Positions 1-8,071 of a stretch of 24,991 nucleotides of DNA are shown piece after piece. The DNA is taken from assembly GCA_020200995.1 (NCBI GenBank), contig JAIVHQ010000214.1, forward strand, positions 1 through 24,991, written 5' to 3'. The notes under the pieces are model-generated. The model worked only from the letters and a program-made list of their open reading frames with translations. It searched no databases and was not told the origin of the DNA. Position 1 is the stretch's first letter, and every line of letters begins with the position of its first letter. The position numbers and the translations under genes are program-made. The DNA comes from Flavobacteriales bacterium. GTDB taxonomy: Bacteria > Bacteroidota > Bacteroidia > Flavobacteriales_D > Cryomorphaceae.

Positions 1-97
1 CCTTGATAATGAACTTTCTGAATCAGCCTCTTGACATTACGGGCAGGCTCTAATTAGTCTGTTAATTGATACATTGGACAAACTCTGATCATAAATA

Positions 98-1801
98 ATG
101 ATGAAAATACTTCTCGCGGCTCTCGCGGCTACAGCATGTATTGCTACTGCCCAAGCGCAGGAAAACGACCTTGAGGTACACGGTAACTTCTCCATGGAAG
201 GGCAGTACTACCGACCCGACCCCGATATTTCGGCCGTGGTGCCCGAAGAGCAAATGGCCCTGCAGGGCTTCGGAAACATTATTCTCACCAAAGGAAAATT
301 CGAAACCGGTGTAAGGTTTGAAACCTATGTCCCCGCTTTCGTGGGCTACCCCGCAGGCGCCCCCTGGTCGGGAACGGGAATCGGATACAGATACGCTAAG
401 TACAACGGCGATAAAGTTGAAATCACCGTTGGAAGTTTTTACGAGCAATTCGGCTCGGGCATGGTGCTGCGCACCTGGGAAGACCGAGGGCTCGGAGTGG
501 ACTACGCGCTAGACGGCATCCGCGTGGTGAGCCGACCGGCGCGGGGCGTTACCCTCAAAGGACTTTACGGCAAGCAGCGTTTCAATTTTCAGGACGGGTT
601 CGTCAACGGCGGCGGCATTGTGCGCGGTGCCGATATTGAGTTTAATGTCAACGACATTCTCGATTCCCTTTTCGTGATCCCCGGGCAGCTTACCATTGGC
701 GGGAGTTTTGTGAGCAAATTTGAGGAAAATCCGAGCTCGACGTGGGCTTTTCCCGAAAATGTGGACGCCGCATCGGTGCGAATGAACTACATCCAAGGAG
801 GTTTCTTTCTCAATGGCGAGTACGCCCGAATCGGGAACAACCCAACGGCCTTCAATTCTCAAATCATCAATGTGCCGGGTGATAGTGATCCCACGGTGGG
901 ATTGTTTCAATACGGGCAAGGCCTCAACTTAAACACCGGGTACTCAAGGCGCGGACTCGGCGTTTCGCTCACCGCCAGCTCACTGTCAAACATGGCCTTT
1001 CAAAGTCAGCGCAACGCCGGCGCTTTCGATAGCTGGATCAATTACCTCCCGCCCGCATCTGTTTTGCAAACAGCTCTCCTCGCACAGTTTTACCCTTACG
1101 CCACACAGCCTAACGGAGAGGTATCCTTCCGGGGCGACATTTTTTACACCATCCCAAAAGGCTCGGCGCTCGGGGGCAAATACGGTACAAAGCTAGACCT
1201 GATCTACACGCAGATGAATGCGCCCGACTTCCCGACCGTAGGCGATTACGAGCTCAATCGTAAAGGAATCAAACCTGTACTTTTCAACCCCTCGGACCAG
1301 GTCTATTATTCCGACTTTACAGCGCGACTCACTAGAAAGCTGAATCGGAAATTAAAAATGAGTGCCATGTACATGAATATCACGTATGACAATGATGTGA
1401 TTCAAGGTGCCTACGATTATGACGATGTTCCGACGAGTGGGGTGATTTACGCCAACCTCTACGTGGTAGAAGGCACCTGGAAAATAAAACGCGGTCACAG
1501 CCTTCGTTTTGAATTGCAATTGCTTAATTCCGATCAGCATTTGCAGGACTGGGCCGCAGCCGTACTTGAGTACTCTGTCAGTCCGCACTGGTTCTTGTCG
1601 GTGGTCAATCAATACAACTACGGCAATGCCGATGGTAATTTTTACAATTTTCCTGTAGTCGCAGCCGGGTATATACAAGACAGTCATCGCATATCAGTGA
1701 GCTACGGAAGGCAGAGGGCAGGGGTGTTTTGTGTCGGTGGGGTCTGCAGGGTTGTTCCTGCATCCAATGGACTCACGGTAAGCCTCACAAGCAGTTTTTG
1801 A
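98..1801 (+). CDS. DUF6029-like outer-membrane beta-barrel protein
   Basis: A 567-aa protein with an N-terminal signal peptide (Lys then a hydrophobic run ending in the AQAQ cleavage region near residue 20) and a body of alternating beta-strand pattern ending in a terminal Phe, as outer-membrane barrels do. The stretch around residues 105-165, with TVGSFYEQFGSGMVLRTWE, LDGIRVV and LKGLYGKQR, resembles what I recall of the Bacteroidota family DUF6029, whose function is unknown. Two ATG codons are adjacent (98 and 101); either may start translation. In other Bacteroidota such genes often stand next to an Omp28/TlpA-like protein, and the next gene here is one, so the pair may act together at the outer membrane. 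The family name comes from memory of motifs, not from a search; the outer-membrane barrel call is firmer. Confidence 0.8.
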   Translation: MMKILLAALAATACIATAQAQENDLEVHGNFSMEGQYYRPDPDISAVVPEEQMALQGFGNIILTKGKFETGVRFETYVPAFVGYPAGAPWSGTGIGYRYAKYNGDKVEITVGSFYEQFGSGMVLRTWEDRGLGVDYALDGIRVVSRPARGVTLKGLYGKQRFNFQDGFVNGGGIVRGADIEFNVNDILDSLFVIPGQLTIGGSFVSKFEENPSSTWAFPENVDAASVRMNYIQGGFFLNGEYARIGNNPTAFNSQIINVPGDSDPTVGLFQYGQGLNLNTGYSRRGLGVSLTASSLSNMAFQSQRNAGAFDSWINYLPPASVLQTALLAQFYPYATQPNGEVSFRGDIFYTIPKGSALGGKYGTKLDLIYTQMNAPDFPTVGDYELNRKGIKPVLFNPSDQVYYSDFTARLTRKLNRKLKMSAMYMNITYDNDVIQGAYDYDDVPTSGVIYANLYVVEGTWKIKRGHSLRFELQLLNSDQHLQDWAAAVLEYSVSPHWFLSVVNQYNYGNADGNFYNFPVVAAGYIQDSHRISVSYGRQRAGVFCVGGVCRVVPASNGLTVSLTSSF

Positions 1802-2004
1802 TAATTGATAACAATGGAATGGCAGGGGCCAACATAAATCGGGTCGAGTCTTGATTGCTCCATGGGTTCTGCACCGTAAATGTCAGCCAAGGGTGGTAAA
1901 ATTCGATAATACACAATGCATCAGTGAAAAAACTGTTTGATTGAACCATTTGGCAGGGGCTACGGTGCAGAGCACTTTTAGAATTTATATATTTGAACAA
2001 GCAA

Positions 2005-2937
2005 ATGAATATGCAAAGAATACTTCATTCGGTAATTGTTCTCGCTGCAGCAACAGCTATTTCATCCTGTGATAAAGAGGTGTGCCCGTATCAGGATGAG
2101 CGCCTTTGTGACCGCGAGTACAGAGATAGCCTCGCAGCAGTGGAACCCGACACCAGCCTCGCAGACGCTGTATTAACTTATGAGCCGGGAGCCTTCAGCG
2201 CTATAGAAAGAAATGCCTATCTCGAATACTTCACAGGGTTCAGGTGCAACAATTGTCCGCCCGCATCATCGACAGCCCGCAACATTAAAGCCGACATGGG
2301 TAGTCGCGTGGTGGCGGTATTCGTTCATGCATCCTCGACTTTTGCCGCTCCCATCGCCGAGCCTCCTGCCAATTACTCAACCGACTTCAGAACAAATGAG
2401 GGTGAGCAGTACCTGGGCAGTTTTCAAATAACAGGCTTTCCTGCGGGTACAGTGAACAGGACCAACTTCGGTACAGGATTCGCAGTACCAACTGCAGAGT
2501 GGCAGAGCCGTATTGATAGTGAAATCAACGAACCTGCCGTAGGATTTTTGGATTTTACGGAAGTAAACCACGATACTGAAAACAATACAGTACTGGTGCG
2601 GCTTGCTTACAAAGTGATTGAAGGCAACACATCCGACTACAACCTCACGGTGGGAATTGGTGAAAACGGCATCATCGAAGCGCAGAAAGACGGCCCTAAT
2701 GATGTGTATCCTTACGTACATGACTACGTATTTCGCGGAAATGTAAACGGAACCTGGGGAGAGGAACTCCAAAACCCCGAGCCTGCATTGGGTACAAATG
2801 AAGCCATGCGAAAATCTTATCGCATCCTTTTGGAAGACGACTGGAATCCCGACGAACTTTACTTCTTTGCCTACCTTCACCGCAAAGAAGACAGAAGCAT
2901 TATTCAGGCCGCCGATGCATTTATGGTGCCCTGAATC
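2005..2937 (+). CDS. Omp28-related outer-membrane lipoprotein (thioredoxin-like)
   Basis: About 310 aa. The N-terminus is a lipoprotein signal with lipobox AISSC (lipidated Cys at residue 22 counted from the ATG at 2005). The segment YLEYFTGFRCNNCPPAS (about residues 73-89) is the Omp28 family signature: a thioredoxin-like fold with a CxxC pair (Cys81, Cys84), suggesting a disulfide or redox role on the cell surface or in the periplasm. A C-terminal beta-sandwich half follows. The frame is open from a TTG at 1993, but ATG codons at 2005 and 2011 give a more normal lipoprotein signal, so I place the start at 2005; 2011 is equally possible. A TATATTTG box at 1988-1995 fits the Bacteroidota -7 consensus, which would imply a very short leader. 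The next gene follows after about 25 bp and is probably cotranscribed. Substrate unknown. Confidence 0.85.
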
Positions 2938-2962
2938 TTCAACGAACAAATAGCAAATATCC

Positions 2963-3586
2963 ATGCCAAAGAATCCATCACTTTTCGCGATTGCCGCCAT
3001 CCTCACAGCCACTTTATTTTGCACCGATATGCAGGCCCAGTCTGACGGAGTTTATGTTCACGGAGGGCTTAGCCTGAGTACAGTTCGAAATGATGCAGGC
3101 AATGTGAATTTCAATAAAATCAACCTTCTCGGTGGGGTGGGCACCTTGTCGTTCGAAGATGATCATTTATACTTCGGTGGCGAACTAAACATTGTGCAAA
3201 AAGGGGTGCGATCTGTGGGAGTGACTGCAAACCAATTTGATCAAACCCGTGCAGATCTTTACTATGCCCAAATTGCGGGATTTGCAGGGTACAAATTCGA
3301 CGACCACTGGAGCATTTTCTTGGGGCCGGCTTTGGGCTATGCTATCTTTGTAAACGAAGCCAATGTTTTCACCCCGAATAACCAGCCAACAGAATTCAGG
3401 GACATAGAGCTCTCAGCAATGGCAGGCATCCGCTACCAATTTTCGGAGCGCCTTGGAGTGATGCTGCGCTTCGAGCACAGCGTGCTGCCTGTAATTAAAG
3501 TGCCGTCCGAAATTTCCAACGTAAGAGGCGCCCGTGCCTACCATGCGCTCGCGGGCGTTTCGCTTTTTTACAGTTTCAATTGACCG
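2963..3586 (+). CDS. Small outer-membrane beta-barrel protein (PorT-like/OMP_b-brl_2 type)
   Basis: A 206-aa protein with a signal peptide (hydrophobic residues 6-20, cleavage near MQAQS at about 26) followed by alternating hydrophobic strands, including YYAQIAGFAGYKF, IFLGPALGYAIF, MAGIRYQF and YHALAGVSLFYSF, ending in Asn after a Phe. Size and pattern match the small barrels of Bacteroidota grouped as outer-membrane beta-barrel domain proteins (PorT-like). It lies 25 bp behind the Omp28-like lipoprotein gene, so the two are probably translated from one message. No enzyme motif is visible. Function cannot be assigned beyond a structural or transport role in the outer membrane. Confidence 0.8.
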
Positions 3587-3791
3587 GCGTTAACGTCTTT
3601 GTGACACTTTCATTTTCTGCATGTTAAGGTGAAATTTTGTTTTATCCTACACGTCAGCACGTTCGCATTTGAAGGACCTTTTTTGAGCTGAAAAAATTGT
3701 TAACACGTCGCTTTCCCGGGCACCGGATTTCCCTATTTCGCGTTTAATTCATACCTTCAAGTCACCATGAACGAACTAAACCTGAAGAAAC
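3584..3791 (+). other. Intergenic region before the 66-aa gene
   Basis: About 200 bases with no convincing gene. It holds AT-rich stretches and probably the promoter of the small gene that follows, but I find no clean TTG-N19-TANNTTTG pair. A 22-codon open frame starts at 3766 and overlaps the small gene in another frame; I do not regard it as coding. Confidence 0.5.
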
Positions 3792-3992
3792 ATGTTGGAG
3801 CTCAGCAAACAAATCCTGGAAAAAGTCAGTTTTGATAAGAAGCTCTTCAAAAAAGAGCTGAAGAAATCTCTGGCTTGGGTTAAACCCCAAGAGCGACTTC
3901 ACCTCAAGACATGGTGCCTCTCAACCTTCGGTGCCATGTACGGAGATGTTATCATGGATGTGTTTGATAGTCATTTTAGCACATCCTTCTAA
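3792..3992 (+). CDS. Small conserved Bacteroidota protein, function unknown
   Basis: A 66-aa Lys-rich, mostly helical protein without signal peptide or membrane segment. Its opening (LSKQILEKVSFDKKLFKKELKKS) and the later WCLSTFGAMY-DVIMDVF pattern match, as far as I recall, a short conserved protein found across Bacteroidota whose role is not known. It has its own intergenic region in front and a strong intrinsic terminator about 40 bp behind, so it is probably a single-gene transcription unit, which supports it being a real gene. I see no DNA-binding or catalytic motif; a nucleoid- or ribosome-associated role would be a guess from charge alone. Confidence 0.75.
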   Translation: MLELSKQILEKVSFDKKLFKKELKKSLAWVKPQERLHLKTWCLSTFGAMYGDVIMDVFDSHFSTSF

Positions 3993-4029
3993 GCATTACG
4001 TGTACCATGTACTCGGTTATGAACAAGGG

Positions 4030-4058
4030 CCGCATCTTTCGGGATGCGGTTTTTTTTT
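4030..4058 (+). terminator. Rho-independent terminator of the 66-aa gene
   Basis: Perfect 7-bp stem CCGCATC / GATGCGG (4030-4036 and 4043-4049), 6-base loop, then a run of nine T (4050-4058). The T-run is on the plus strand only, so it stops the small gene's transcript and does not obviously serve ruvB, which ends at 4081 on the other strand. Confidence 0.9.
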
Positions 4059-4080
4059 ACCGGAACATTTGAACAAGTAA

Positions 4081-5106
4081 TCAGAAAAGCATTGACTGAT
4101 TGCCCTCACTGCCAGGCTTGCGGCCCAGGTGTGAATAGGCCGACTCAGTTACTTGACGCCCTCTTGGAGTGCGCATCAAAAAGCCCTCCTGAATCAAAAA
4201 AGGCTCGTATACCTCCTCAATCGTACCCGCATCCTCGCCTACTGCGGTGGCAATGGTAGTGAGACCAACCGGACCTCCCCGAAACTTGTCGATGATGGTT
4301 GCCAGGATTTTGTTGTCCATCTCGTCCAGCCCGTGGGTGTCCACATCAAGGGCTTCCAGCGCATATTTTGAGATTTCAAGGTCTATGACCCCCGAACCTT
4401 TAACCTGAGCGAAATCGCGCACCCGGCGTAAAAGTGCATTCGCAATACGCGGTGTTCCGCGCGAGCGACGCGAAATTTCAATCGCCGCCTCATTACGGAT
4501 GGGAATGTTAAGGATATCAGCGCTGCGCTTGATGATGCCCGCCAGTACATCAGCGGTATAATACGAAAGCCGTGAGTTAATCCCAAAACGGGCTCTCAGG
4601 GGGGCTGTAAGCAGCCCCGAGCGGGTCGTGGCCCCTACCAAGGTAAATGGGTTCAAAGCGATCTCTACAGTGCGGGCATTGGGCCCTGTGTCGATGACCA
4701 GGTCGATTTTAAAATCTTCCATGGCCGAATAAAGGTACTCCTCCACTACCGCCGAGAGGCGGTGTATTTCGTCGATGAATAAAACATCGTTCTCCTCGAG
4801 GTTGGTGAGCAAGCCGGCCAAATCTCCAGGCTTGTCCAGCACAGGACCCGAAGTAACCCTAAACCCTACGCCGAGCTCCTGGGCGATGATGTTGGCCAGG
4901 GTCGTTTTTCCAAGGCCGGGCGGGCCGTGAAGCAGGACATGGTCGAGCGATTCGCCGCGTTGTTTGGCAGCCGTTACAAAAATGCGCAGGTTTTCGAGCA
5001 CTTTTTCCTGTCCGGAAAAATCGCTGAACTCCTGCGGCCTGAGGACGCGATCGAGTTCCGCATCTGAGTATGACGACTCGTCTCTTAAATCAAATTCGCT
5101 TTCCAT
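4081..5106 (-). CDS. ruvB: Holliday junction branch migration helicase RuvB
   Basis: RuvB is the AAA+ motor that, with RuvA, drives branch migration of Holliday junctions in recombination repair. From the ATG at 5106 the protein has 341 aa, the normal length. Visible motifs: Walker A GPPGLGKT (61-68), Walker B with DEIH (112-115), sensor 1 GATTR (158-162), the arginine-finger region LRARFG (170-175), and a C-terminal winged helix with RTPRGRQVT near the end. The frame is open further up to 5148, but that extension overlaps coxA and is not RuvB-like, so I use 5106. It is the last gene of the act-cox run, starting 5 bp after the coxA stop. This neighbourhood is, to my memory, also seen in other Flavobacteriales. 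No terminator was found behind it. Confidence 0.97.
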   Translation of the reverse strand: MESEFDLRDESSYSDAELDRVLRPQEFSDFSGQEKVLENLRIFVTAAKQRGESLDHVLLHGPPGLGKTTLANIIAQELGVGFRVTSGPVLDKPGDLAGLLTNLEENDVLFIDEIHRLSAVVEEYLYSAMEDFKIDLVIDTGPNARTVEIALNPFTLVGATTRSGLLTAPLRARFGINSRLSYYTADVLAGIIKRSADILNIPIRNEAAIEISRRSRGTPRIANALLRRVRDFAQVKGSGVIDLEISKYALEALDVDTHGLDEMDNKILATIIDKFRGGPVGLTTIATAVGEDAGTIEEVYEPFLIQEGFLMRTPRGRQVTESAYSHLGRKPGSEGNQSMLF

Positions 5107-5111
5107 GAATG

Positions 5112-6794
5112 TCAAAGATAACCAACAGCGGCGTTCAGAATAGTCCACTCGAGGGTATTAGATTTCCAAGGGTTCTGAACTGACTTTTGACCTTTGAAAA
5201 TACTCCAAAAGAAGTTCCAAAGAAAAATCGCCTGTGCAAGTGCCGCACCTATCGCAAATATCGTGATCAACACATTCAGATTCAAAAGACCTTCGAACAT
5301 CGGGTAGTCAGTGTACTGATAATACCTTCGTGGTGCACCTGCCATACCGACAAAGTGCATCGGAACGAACACCCCATATCCACCTACGATGGTGAGCCAG
5401 AAGTGGACGTAGCCCAATTTCATATTCATCATGCGCCCAAACATTTTCGGGAACCAATGATAAATACCGGCAAACATTCCAAATATTGCGGACAACCCCA
5501 TGACAACGTGGAAGTGAGCTACCACAAAGTAAGTATCATGTACGTTGATATCGAGGGCAGAGTCAGCCAAAATAATTCCGGTCAAACCTCCTGTAACGAA
5601 AGTTGAAACCAAACCGATGGAAAACAACATACCTGGTGTAAACTTCAGGTTACCCTTCCAGAGGGTGGTAATATAGTTGAAGGCCTTCACCGCTGATGGA
5701 ATAGCGATCAACAAGGTTGTGAAGACGAATACCGAACCGAGAAAGGGGTTCATGCCCGTCACAAACATGTGGTGTCCCCAAACGATGAACGAAAGGAAAC
5801 CGATGGCAAGAATAGAACCAATCATTGCGCGGTAACCAAAAATAGGCTTGCGAGAATTGGTGGCAATTACTTCTGAAGAAATACCGAGCGCGGGGAGCAA
5901 TACGATATATACCTCAGGGTGGCCCAGGAACCAAAACAAGTGCTGATAGAGAATGGGACTTCCACCCACAGGATCCAGCGCTTCACCGGCAACATAGATA
6001 TCACTGAGGTAAAAACTCGTTCCCATAGACCTGTCCATGATCAACAACAGTGCTGCAGCAAATAATACCGGAAAGGAAAGCACCCCAAGCACAGCGGTAA
6101 TAAAAAATGCCCAGATAGTAAGCGGGAGACGGGTCATCTTCATGCCTTTCGTACGAAGGTTGAGAATTGTAACAATGTAGTTCAAACCTCCCAGAAGTGA
6201 AGAAACAATAAAGAGAGACATACTAATCAACCAGAGGGTCATACCCAAACCTGAACCAGGCATCGCTTGTGGCAGTGCACTTAATGGAGGATAAACCGTC
6301 CAACCCCCTCCGGCAGCTCCTGTTTCAATAAAGAGCGAAGAAACCATGATCACGCTTGATACGAGGAAGAACCAGTACGATAGCATATTCAGGAAGCCTG
6401 AAGCCATGTCGCGAGCTCCGATTTGCAATGGAATGAGAAGGTTACTGAAAGTACCACTCAATCCTCCCGTAAGCACGAAAAACACCATGATGGTACCGTG
6501 AATGGTTACCAAAGAAAGATACATGTTTCGGTCGAGGATGCCGTCCGGAGCCCAACGGTCTCCGAGAAAGTAATTCAAGATTCCGAAACTCTCTCCCGGC
6601 CAGGCCAATTGTAACCTGAAAAATATGGAAAGGGCCATGGCGATAATTCCCATAAAAACAGCAGTGATCAAAAACTGCTTGCTGATCATCTTGTGATCCT
6701 GGGAAAAAACGTACTTCGATACGAAACTCTCCTCATGCGAATGAGAATGGTCATGAGAGTGTTCTGCTACATGCGCTTCGCTTACTGCTGACAT
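5112..6794 (-). CDS. coxA: Cytochrome c oxidase subunit I, C-terminal tail missing
   Basis: Catalytic subunit of the heme-copper oxidase that reduces oxygen and pumps protons in the inner membrane; 560 aa, about 12 helices. Ligands are all present: His99 (heme a), His292 with Glu294 and Tyr296 in GHPEVY (CuB site, A1-type oxidase), His341/His342 (CuB), His427 (heme a3) and His429 (heme a) in HDTYFVVAHFH. The N-terminus is His-rich (residues 8-20), common in Bacteroidota. Oddity: after the last helix and NTLEWT the frame ends in ILNAAVGYL and stop, 5 bp before ruvB. Bacteroidota homologues normally continue some 40-60 residues with a HGNWPG/PYDYSKPG-type tail. All metal sites are upstream, so activity may survive. 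It starts 11 bp after coxB. Confidence 0.95.
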   Translation of the reverse strand: MSAVSEAHVAEHSHDHSHSHEESFVSKYVFSQDHKMISKQFLITAVFMGIIAMALSIFFRLQLAWPGESFGILNYFLGDRWAPDGILDRNMYLSLVTIHGTIMVFFVLTGGLSGTFSNLLIPLQIGARDMASGFLNMLSYWFFLVSSVIMVSSLFIETGAAGGGWTVYPPLSALPQAMPGSGLGMTLWLISMSLFIVSSLLGGLNYIVTILNLRTKGMKMTRLPLTIWAFFITAVLGVLSFPVLFAAALLLIMDRSMGTSFYLSDIYVAGEALDPVGGSPILYQHLFWFLGHPEVYIVLLPALGISSEVIATNSRKPIFGYRAMIGSILAIGFLSFIVWGHHMFVTGMNPFLGSVFVFTTLLIAIPSAVKAFNYITTLWKGNLKFTPGMLFSIGLVSTFVTGGLTGIILADSALDINVHDTYFVVAHFHVVMGLSAIFGMFAGIYHWFPKMFGRMMNMKLGYVHFWLTIVGGYGVFVPMHFVGMAGAPRRYYQYTDYPMFEGLLNLNVLITIFAIGAALAQAIFLWNFFWSIFKGQKSVQNPWKSNTLEWTILNAAVGYL

Positions 6795-6805
6795 AGTAAT
6801 TTCTT

Positions 6806-8038
6806 TTACTTGATTGTTTGAGCTACTTTACTGTCTTTTTCTACTTCACTATCATCCACCTCTTCTTCATCAGCGACAGAATTTTCGATTTCTATACCAA
6901 TTGAAGCGGCGAAAGTTCCCTGCTCATCTATCCACTTTTGATAATCCGTGGGTGAATCGACGATAATGTCCATCTGCATATTATAGTGCGCCGAGCCACA
7001 CACTTTGTTGCATAAAAGAACATAATTAAATTCTTCATCTCCCAGAACAGTACGCATACTGTCAGTAGTGATGGTTGGTACAAATTTGAATTGGGTTATC
7101 ATTCCCGGTACTGCATTCATCTGCGCTCTGAAGTGAGGCATGTAGGCACTGTGAATAACATCGCGAGAGCGAATTTGGAAATTAACCTCTCTTCCGACGG
7201 GAATGTGAAATTCGCCTCTGATTACCTGATCATCCAGCGCACCTGAGAAATTAATACCGCTGTCGAGATAATTGATAACCCTTGCCCGCTGACGCGTCCT
7301 CATACCAATTCGATCTTTTGTATCTTTTACTTTACTTTCCGGCATGATTTCCTCCTCCAACTTCTTTTCGAGTTTGGCGATTTCATCGTTGAGTTCATCA
7401 ATTTTCGCTTTCACCGTTTCCTCCGTAATTAAACCAAGTGGATTTTGCGTTGAAATTAACGAGAAATTCGCTTCACCCATCACATCGTCATTGCCCGCAT
7501 AACGCGCGGTCCAGTCGAATTGTTTTGAATAAAGCTCTACATAAAGTGCGTCGTCAGCGGGGTCATCCATGATGTTGTTCCAAGTGAGCAAACCATATAT
7601 GATGATAAAAACCAAAACGATCGATGGAATGATGGTCCACACCATTTCAAGCGTATTGTTGTGGGCAAGATAAAGGGCCTTGCGATTTTTATCGTATCGG
7701 TACTTCCAGGCAAAAAAGAAAAGCAAAAAGTTTACGATGAAAAACGCCGGAATCAGAATTAGCCAGTTAATATTAAACAAGCGATCTGTCAACACCCCGT
7801 GCTCAGAAGCTGCCACCGGGAGCAACACATCTTTGAACGCGATCATTTGCCATATCATTGCCACGAAAAGACCAATCATGAAGAGCAGTAGAAGATTCGC
7901 ATTAATCTTATTGGCGGTCGGTGATACATCTTCCTCACGCTTCTTGGAAAGATCGCCCGTAATTTGGTACATCTTTGCGATCTGGGCAACGCTGATCACC
8001 AACAGAACAATGATGAGAACCAGAATTAATTTATCCAT
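6806..8038 (-). CDS. coxB: Cytochrome c oxidase subunit II
   Basis: Carries the CuA centre that receives electrons from the cytochrome c side and passes them to subunit I. 410 aa with four hydrophobic segments (about 3-21, 48-67, 89-112, 131-152) and a periplasmic cupredoxin domain. CuA ligands are His296, Cys343, Cys347, His351 and Met354 in LLCNKVCGSAHYNM. Between the cupredoxin strand at about 166-180 and strand EFHIP (276) lies an insert with a coiled-coil-like heptad segment (about 204-232) rich in Glu and Lys, longer than in Flavobacterium homologues as I remember them. The acidic C-terminal tail (about 385-405) is low complexity. The gene sits 33 bp behind actF and 11 bp ahead of coxA. 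Confidence 0.95.
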   Translation of the reverse strand: MDKLILVLIIVLLVISVAQIAKMYQITGDLSKKREEDVSPTANKINANLLLLFMIGLFVAMIWQMIAFKDVLLPVAASEHGVLTDRLFNINWLILIPAFFIVNFLLFFFAWKYRYDKNRKALYLAHNNTLEMVWTIIPSIVLVFIIIYGLLTWNNIMDDPADDALYVELYSKQFDWTARYAGNDDVMGEANFSLISTQNPLGLITEETVKAKIDELNDEIAKLEKKLEEEIMPESKVKDTKDRIGMRTRQRARVINYLDSGINFSGALDDQVIRGEFHIPVGREVNFQIRSRDVIHSAYMPHFRAQMNAVPGMITQFKFVPTITTDSMRTVLGDEEFNYVLLCNKVCGSAHYNMQMDIIVDSPTDYQKWIDEQGTFAASIGIEIENSVADEEEVDDSEVEKDSKVAQTIK

Positions 8039-8071
8039 TTGAATGTTGTCTTAAAAATGTGCTTAAATGTC

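Noticed and set aside
31..60. TTGACA at 31-36 as a sigma-70 type -35 box for the first gene
   Set aside because: Spacing to the nearest TAATTA is 14 bp and the phylum does not use this consensus.
1820..1960. 10-bp direct repeat TGGCAGGGGC at 1820-1829 and 1951-1960
   Set aside because: Only two short copies 131 bp apart with no flanking symmetry; too little to call a regulatory or mobile repeat.
3766..3834. 22-codon open frame before the 66-aa gene (possible leader peptide)
   Set aside because: Overlaps the gene in another frame, has no regulatory codon run and no hairpin linked to it.
5107..5148. Longer RuvB start at 5148
   Set aside because: The added 14 residues lie in the coxA end and do not resemble RuvB; the ATG at 5106 gives the normal N-terminus.
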